Source of the DNA: Clostridiaceae bacterium
GTDB lineage: Bacteria > Bacillota > Clostridia > UBA1212 > DUPL01
Reading direction: 5' to 3'
DNA length: 11,709 nt
NCBI GenBank assembly: GCA_012522035.1
Contig: JAAYLF010000101.1
Location: forward strand, 1-11,709
Every line of letters begins with the position of its first letter. Position 1 is the first letter of the stretch. Shown piece by piece: positions 8,107 to 11,709 of this stretch. The notes beneath the pieces are model-generated. The model worked only from the letters and a program-made list of their open reading frames with translations, made no database searches and was not told where the DNA came from. The position numbers were made by a program, and so were the translations under genes.

Positions 8107-8655
8107 ATGGATCAGGCACACAGTTTGCGCAAGATGGTATACAAAAATCACAGGTTGATATTTGTTCTTACATGCGCCTACTACAAGGATGCGGATGCTT
8201 TCTGCAAAAAACTTGCCAGGCGTTTGGACAGAGCTGTATTTATAGACACGACAAGTGTGGAAGATGCAAAGACCTTTATTGCAAAAACTGAATATGAGTA
8301 CTACATCTTTGCAGCAAAAGAAGTAAACTTTGTGGAACAGTTTGCAAACCACAATATTGATGTAATTGTTCTTACCGACAGTTCCAGTGAAAGTGTTTTG
8401 GGCACTTATTCGCAAATAAAGCTGCTTCTTGTGCGCAATATATTCAACGCAAGAAAAAACCGTATCAAATTGGTGGCAGGACCTGTGGAGACCAAAACAG
8501 AAGCAGAAAAAACCTTGTCCAACATCTCGGCTACGGTAAGAAACTACCTTAAATATGAGCTTGAGTTGTTGGGTTGGTTCTATGACATGAAAAACGGTAT
8601 TGGCGACATAGGTTATAGGTATCTCGAGTCTGGAGGAGTACATGTTGAAAACTAA
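8107..8655 (+). CDS. Degenerate FlhG/MinD-like protein: FlhF activator peptide on a pseudo-ATPase
   Basis: The 182-residue protein sits exactly where flhG sits, directly after flhF. It begins MDQAHSLRKMV, containing the DQAxxLR motif (residues 2-8) by which FlhG inserts a helix into FlhF and activates its GTPase. Residues 17-47 read like the first beta-alpha-beta of a MinD/ParA ATPase, but the P-loop region (22-30, TCAYYKDAD) has none of the Gly or Lys of GKGGVGKS. Residues 63-155 resemble the C-terminal half of FlhG (YEYYIF, IDVIVLTDSSSES, YSQIKLLL, IKLV, TEAEKTL, YELELLGW). Walker B-like Asp/Gly residues are replaced by FAAKEV (68-73), and the adenine-contacting Asn of the VNR motif by AGPV (124-127). 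About 60-65 central residues and the C-terminal membrane helix of FlhG (~290 residues) are missing. The reading frame is intact, with AGAGGG 7 bases upstream, and it overlaps fliA by 14 bases. FlhG ancestry is inferred from motif, fold pattern and position. Confidence 0.75.
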   Translation: MDQAHSLRKMVYKNHRLIFVLTCAYYKDADAFCKKLARRLDRAVFIDTTSVEDAKTFIAKTEYEYYIFAAKEVNFVEQFANHNIDVIVLTDSSSESVLGTYSQIKLLLVRNIFNARKNRIKLVAGPVETKTEAEKTLSNISATVRNYLKYELELLGWFYDMKNGIGDIGYRYLESGGVHVEN

Positions 8656-9385
8656 AGACGAGTCTGTACATTTATGGGACAAATATGCTAAAAGCAAAAA
8701 AATTGAGGACAGGGATGCCCTGATAATGAACTATCTTCCTCTTGTAAAGAAGATAGTGTTTAAAATGGTGCCCAGTTACAGTAAATATGTGGACTTGGAC
8801 GACCTTATGGGAAGCGGCATAATGGGCCTTATACATGCGGTGGACAGATTCGATCCTGACAAGGGAGTACCATTTGAAAGCTATGCATATCTTCGAATAA
8901 AAGGGGAAATAATAGATTATCTTAGGAAACAGGATTTTGTTTCCACAAGTCTCAGAAAGAGAATAAAGAGTGTTGAGAGCGCCATGGAGAGCCTGGAAAT
9001 ACAGTTAGGACGCCCTCCTACTGATGAGGAACTGGCCAAACACCTGAACATGGATCAGGAGACACTGCAAAAGACCCTTGATGATGCTTACACGTACAAT
9101 GTAATGTATCTTGAGGATGTGCTTGAGAAATGCGTGTCACTGCCTTCCGAGAGTAAAAGCGAACTGCCGGAAGAAAGCTACGACGAGCAGGAGCTGAAGG
9201 AGCTTCTGGCAAAAGGTATTGACAGTCTTACCGACAGGGAAAAGCTTGTAATTTCCCTCTACTATTTCGATGATCTGAGCATAAAGGAGATTGGGCATGT
9301 TTTAGGTGTCAGTGAATCCAGGGTGTCTCAGATTCACTCCAAGGCGCTTATGAAACTTAGGAGGAAGATTGATTGGATGAATTAA
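8642..9385 (+). CDS. fliA: Flagellar sigma factor, FliA/SigD/WhiG family
   Basis: This sigma-28-type factor directs RNA polymerase to late flagellar promoters (flagellin, motor, chemotaxis genes). The 247-residue length is typical. Region 2 is clear: NYLPLVKKIV, then DLDDLMGSGIMGLIHAVDRFD from residue 51, and FESYAYLRIKGEIIDYLRKQD, including the -10 recognition helix. Region 3 includes LGRPPTDEELAKHLNM. Region 4 ends with the -35-binding helix-turn-helix LSIKEIGHVLGVSESRVSQIH (from residue 212). There is no region 1.1, as in other FliA proteins. The ATG overlaps the end of the FlhG-like gene by 14 bases. Its GGAGGAG ribosome binding site at 8632-8638 is inside that gene, so translation is coupled to it. 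Its product should be held by an anti-sigma factor FlgM, which is not in this window. The 3' end overlaps the HD-GYP gene by 13 bases. Confidence 0.94.
   Translation: MLKTKDESVHLWDKYAKSKKIEDRDALIMNYLPLVKKIVFKMVPSYSKYVDLDDLMGSGIMGLIHAVDRFDPDKGVPFESYAYLRIKGEIIDYLRKQDFVSTSLRKRIKSVESAMESLEIQLGRPPTDEELAKHLNMDQETLQKTLDDAYTYNVMYLEDVLEKCVSLPSESKSELPEESYDEQELKELLAKGIDSLTDREKLVISLYYFDDLSIKEIGHVLGVSESRVSQIHSKALMKLRRKIDWMN
9359..9364 (+). promoter_or_regulatory. Ribosome binding site that fixes a TTG start for the HD-GYP gene
   Basis: AGGAGG lies within the last codons of the sigma gene and is 8 bases upstream of the TTG at 9373. A consensus site at ideal spacing, with no in-frame ATG until the HD core region, makes the TTG start convincing. 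Confidence 0.85.
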
Positions 9386-9939
9386 CAAGAGCCTTGGCAG
9401 CCATTAAAGAATCGATATCCGGTTTTGACGACATTACAAGAGCTCACTCAAGACGAATGATGATCCTTTCAAGAGGCATGGCTGAGACAATAGGGCTTTC
9501 CGAGTCCGAAGGAGATGTGCTTGAACTTACCTGTGCGATCCATGATATTGGAAAGAGATTTATTCCAGCCGAAATCCTCAACAAGAAAGGCAGACTTACC
9601 AAAGAGGAATGGGCAGAGATAAAGACGCACCCGATAAGAGGATGGGAGCTTTTAAGTCAGTATGCTTTTTTGCAGGATGTGGCAGATGCCATACTGCATC
9701 ATCATGAGAGGTGGGACGGTTCAGGCTATCCATACGGCAGAAAGAAGGATGCAATTCCTGTTATTGCAAGGATAGTCTCTGTCATAGACGCCTTTGATGC
9801 CATGACATACTCAAGACCCTACAACCTGGCCATGAGTGCTGGTGATGCTCTTTGTGAACTTGACAGGCATGCAGGCACACAGTTTGATCCGGAAATTTGC
9901 AGCAGGTTTGTCTGTATGTACAAAGAGAGGTATTTTTAG
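9373..9939 (+). CDS. Single-domain HD-GYP phosphohydrolase (predicted cyclic-di-GMP phosphodiesterase)
   Basis: HD-GYP proteins hydrolyse cyclic-di-GMP, lowering the signal that represses motility. This 188-residue protein is essentially the catalytic domain alone, with about 20 residues ahead of it and no sensor or receiver domain. Visible motifs are H25, the HD pair with Lys at H57-D58-IGK61, H86 in KTHP, HHHERWDGSGYP at 109-120 (metal-binding His and the GYP signature), and D139 in SVIDAFDAMT, ending with AGTQFDPEI. The Glu found four residues before the first His in trinuclear HD-GYPs is Ile21 here, with Asp20 next to it. It starts at a TTG inside the fliA stop region (13-base overlap), so it is translationally coupled to the sigma factor. 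It occupies the slot after sigD that swrB has in Bacillus. HD-GYP membership is secure; the exact substrate (cyclic-di-GMP or another cyclic dinucleotide) is inferred. Confidence 0.9.
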   Translation: MDELTRALAAIKESISGFDDITRAHSRRMMILSRGMAETIGLSESEGDVLELTCAIHDIGKRFIPAEILNKKGRLTKEEWAEIKTHPIRGWELLSQYAFLQDVADAILHHHERWDGSGYPYGRKKDAIPVIARIVSVIDAFDAMTYSRPYNLAMSAGDALCELDRHAGTQFDPEICSRFVCMYKERYF

Positions 9940-9947
9940 TACCAATC

Positions 9948-9976
9948 TTGGCAAAATATATACAAGCTGGTATAAT
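9948..9976 (+). promoter_or_regulatory. Sigma-A type promoter with extended -10 for the glycosyltransferase gene
   Basis: TTGGCA (9948-9953) and TATAAT (9971-9976) are separated by exactly 17 bases, with a TG one base upstream of the -10 (9968-9969), the extended -10 element. Only one base departs from the vegetative consensus. Transcription would start near 9983, giving a leader of about 35 bases before the ATG at 10018. It lies in the only sizeable gap of the window, between the HD-GYP gene and the membrane protein gene. No terminator hairpin is visible in the same gap, so read-through from the flagellar transcript is also possible. Confidence 0.8.
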
Positions 9977-10017
9977 GAACTGCTAGGCTATTATTGTTTT
10001 GAAAGGGACTTTGGCAT

Positions 10018-11535
10018 ATGAAACTTAAAAGCTTTGCTTTTATACTTGTTCTTGCATTTTTTTTACTAACTCTATGTTCCATGACATCCTTTCTTTACCC
10101 CATACATAACAGGGTGGATCAGAATTGCTTTATGACAATTGGAAAGGGCATTCTAAACGGACAGGTGCCGTACAGGGATTTGTTTGATCAAAAAGGCCCT
10201 GTTATATTCTTCATGCATGCTTTGGCATCCCGTATCTCCAGCACAACCTTTATTGGGGTCTATCTTTTGCAATTCGTTTTTCTCATAGTCTTCATGATTT
10301 ACACAAGAAAAATAGCCTGTTTGTTTGTGCCTGAGAAAAAGGCCAATTTTATTGTCTTTTTTACTCTGGGTCTTATCATGACATCCAGATGTTATTTAAG
10401 AGGAGACAATGTGGAAGAGTATGTGCTTCCTCTTATTGCAATATCCATGTATTACATGCTGGATATGTATTTAAACGGGGAGAGGGGAAGAATATATAAT
10501 CTTTGGATGATGTTTTTAAATGGTATTTTTGTTGGTTTTGTGTTCTGGCTCAAGTTTAATCTGCTGGGTTTTTGGATTGGCTTCTTTTTATTCTCGCTTG
10601 TACGCCTTATTAAGTACAAGAGGTTTGGAGAACTGATTGCATCACTTCTTATGGTATTGACAGGTTTTGTGATTGTTACAGCTCCTGTACTATTATACTT
10701 TCATGGCCATAACGCATTGGATGATCTTTTTTACACATATTTTTACTGCAACATATTCCTGTACAATAGCGGCTCAAAGCTTCTTATCCCGGTTTACTTT
10801 GTTTTTAACACCCTGAAGAACATAGGGCAGAATATTGTGCTTTTTCCAGTCATGATGCTGGGTTTGTACAGGTTTGTTTTCACAAGCAGATATTTGAAAA
10901 ACAGGACAGCAAGAAGATTTATCCTTGCTTCTTTTGCCTTTTCATACATTGGAGTAACCTTTTCCAATGTATGGTACGACTACTACCTTTTAATAGTGAC
11001 AGGCTTTACGGTGTTTGGAGTTATTGCTCTATATGATTTGTTTGAGGAGAAGTACAGACTTAAAATTGTTGAAAAGATTCCAAAGTTAAAAGATGTGAAA
11101 CTTATGAAAAGAACAATTGTAATATTCAGCCTTGCATACGTTCTTCTTTTCAACAACTGCATGCCGTATCTTTTCAGGGGAAAACTGGAGTACCCTCAAT
11201 ACAAATTTGCAAGCATAATCAACAAAAAGGCTAACGCGACCATGTTGAATTACGGCTTTGTCGATGGAGGTTTTTATTTCGCATCAGGTATACAGCCTGA
11301 AATGAAATACTTTCAGACCAACAACATAACTTATGAGGAATTTCCAGAAATGCATGACGAGCAGACAAGGATTATTGCAAACAGGCAGGTTGATTTTGTG
11401 GTTGCAAGGGTTAAAAAACGAGAGAAGATAACTGACATACAGTGTCCGGAGCTGTTTGAGAATTATGAGCTGGTGGGAACCGCAGAAGACATACACGACA
11501 GATACAGGTATTTCCTGTTTGAGAAGAAGAAATGA
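10018..11535 (+). CDS. Multi-pass membrane protein, probable GT39/ArnT-like (GT-C fold) glycosyltransferase
   Basis: The 505-residue protein has an N-terminal membrane helix (about residues 5-27), then an outward-facing loop with a single acidic residue D34 in NRVDQN, and GILNGQVPYRDLFDQKGP (residues 44-61). This matches the pattern of PMT/ArnT-type GT-C glycosyltransferases, where an Asp in the first loop is catalytic and a PYRDxxxxKxP block follows. About ten further hydrophobic helices extend to about residue 385, followed by a C-terminal, probably extracytoplasmic domain of about 120 residues. Such enzymes move a sugar from a polyprenyl-phosphate carrier to lipid, polymer or protein acceptors; the acceptor cannot be told from sequence. 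The ATG at 10018 has AAAGGG at 10002-10007, and a separate sigma-A promoter lies upstream. Linkage to flagellar genes makes a surface or flagellar glycan role possible, but the separate promoter argues that it may be a neighbour only. Confidence 0.7.
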   Translation: MKLKSFAFILVLAFFLLTLCSMTSFLYPIHNRVDQNCFMTIGKGILNGQVPYRDLFDQKGPVIFFMHALASRISSTTFIGVYLLQFVFLIVFMIYTRKIACLFVPEKKANFIVFFTLGLIMTSRCYLRGDNVEEYVLPLIAISMYYMLDMYLNGERGRIYNLWMMFLNGIFVGFVFWLKFNLLGFWIGFFLFSLVRLIKYKRFGELIASLLMVLTGFVIVTAPVLLYFHGHNALDDLFYTYFYCNIFLYNSGSKLLIPVYFVFNTLKNIGQNIVLFPVMMLGLYRFVFTSRYLKNRTARRFILASFAFSYIGVTFSNVWYDYYLLIVTGFTVFGVIALYDLFEEKYRLKIVEKIPKLKDVKLMKRTIVIFSLAYVLLFNNCMPYLFRGKLEYPQYKFASIINKKANATMLNYGFVDGGFYFASGIQPEMKYFQTNNITYEEFPEMHDEQTRIIANRQVDFVVARVKKREKITDIQCPELFENYELVGTAEDIHDRYRYFLFEKKK

Positions 11536-11567
11536 AAAAAGGAGCGTTTTGCTCAATGTCATTAACT

Positions 11568-11612
11568 TAAGAGATCGCAATATATGTTTTGTTGCGATCT
11601 CTTAGTTTATTT
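11568..11612 (+). terminator. Intrinsic (Rho-independent) terminator after the glycosyltransferase gene
   Basis: A perfect 13-bp inverted repeat (TAAGAGATCGCAA at 11568-11580 and its complement at 11592-11604) encloses an 11-base loop and is followed by a T-rich run, GTTTATTT. It begins 32 bases after the stop codon of the glycosyltransferase gene. The T-run is interrupted, so efficiency may be moderate. The upstream flank in the reverse direction is not T-rich, so it is read as a forward terminator. The remaining ~97 bases to the window end are AT-rich and show no gene. Confidence 0.82.
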
Positions 11613-11709
11613 CAAATCTTAAATTAACTGGCACGGTATTTTATTGATCCTTCTAATACACTTTATCTTTGTCTTGTTACAGATTTAAAAAATGACATAA
11701 AAAAGTTAA

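Noticed and set aside
8074..8697. A 207-residue open frame on the minus strand covering the whole FlhG-like gene
   Set aside because: It is Cys/Phe/His-rich with no recognisable domain and is antisense to a frame with a ribosome binding site, the DQAxxLR motif and operon context. It looks like a codon-bias shadow.
9836..10021. A 61-residue + frame overlapping the end of the HD-GYP gene and the promoter region
   Set aside because: Out of frame with the HD-GYP gene, no recognisable features, and it runs across a clear promoter.
11542..11554. Small GAGC/GCTC hairpin after the glycosyltransferase gene
   Set aside because: Only 4 bp of stem; likely chance next to the real terminator.
11532..11570. 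A 12-codon frame (ATG at 11532) overlapping the stop of the glycosyltransferase gene
   Set aside because: Too short, no ribosome binding site of its own, and it runs into the terminator stem.
11629..11643. TGGCACGGTATTTTA resembling a sigma-54 promoter
   Set aside because: The -24-like TGGCAC is present but the invariant GC of the -12 element is absent, and no downstream gene is visible.
11674..11701. Possible weak promoter TTGTTA / CATAAA near the window end
   Set aside because: Two mismatches in the -10 and short spacer in AT-rich DNA; no gene follows within the window to support it.

Overview
This window is almost entirely the distal half of a flagellar operon from a Gram-positive, low-GC bacterium, most likely one of the Clostridia and plausibly a Lachnospiraceae-type organism. 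That placement is inferred from three things: the order fliM-fliY-fliO-fliP-fliQ-fliR-flhB-flhA-flhF-flhG-fliA, the FliY architecture (two CheC-type modules plus a FliN-like domain in one protein), and strong AGGAGG-type ribosome binding sites. All genes are on the + strand.

Layout: positions 1-631 hold the 3' part of fliM. Next are fliY (C-ring / CheY-P phosphatase), fliO, fliP, fliQ, fliR, flhB and flhA (the flagellar type III export gate), then flhF (SRP-type GTPase for flagellar placement). After them come a small FlhG-like protein, the flagellar sigma factor (FliA/SigD type) and a single-domain HD-GYP protein (predicted cyclic-di-GMP phosphodiesterase). Neighbouring genes overlap or lie within about 20 bases of each other, which implies one transcript with extensive translational coupling. 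A 78-base gap after the HD-GYP gene carries a near-consensus extended -10 sigma-A promoter. It drives a separate gene for a multi-pass membrane glycosyltransferase-like protein, followed by an intrinsic terminator with a perfect 13-bp stem.

The most striking item is the gene at 8107-8655, in the flhG slot. It keeps the N-terminal DQAxxLR peptide by which FlhG activates the FlhF GTPase, and its second half still resembles the MinD/ParA fold. The ATP-binding P-loop, the Walker B-like segment and the adenine-contacting Asn are gone, and about 60-65 residues of the middle are missing. It looks like an FlhG reduced to an FlhF-activating pseudo-ATPase.

The chemotaxis genes usually embedded in this operon in Bacillus and many clostridia (cheY after fliY; cheB-A-W-C-D between flhG and the sigma gene) are all absent. 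FliY nevertheless keeps its CheY-P docking motif and both phosphatase sites. The position after the sigma gene is occupied by a cyclic-di-GMP phosphodiesterase gene translationally coupled to it, which would tie late flagellar gene expression to lowering of cyclic-di-GMP.
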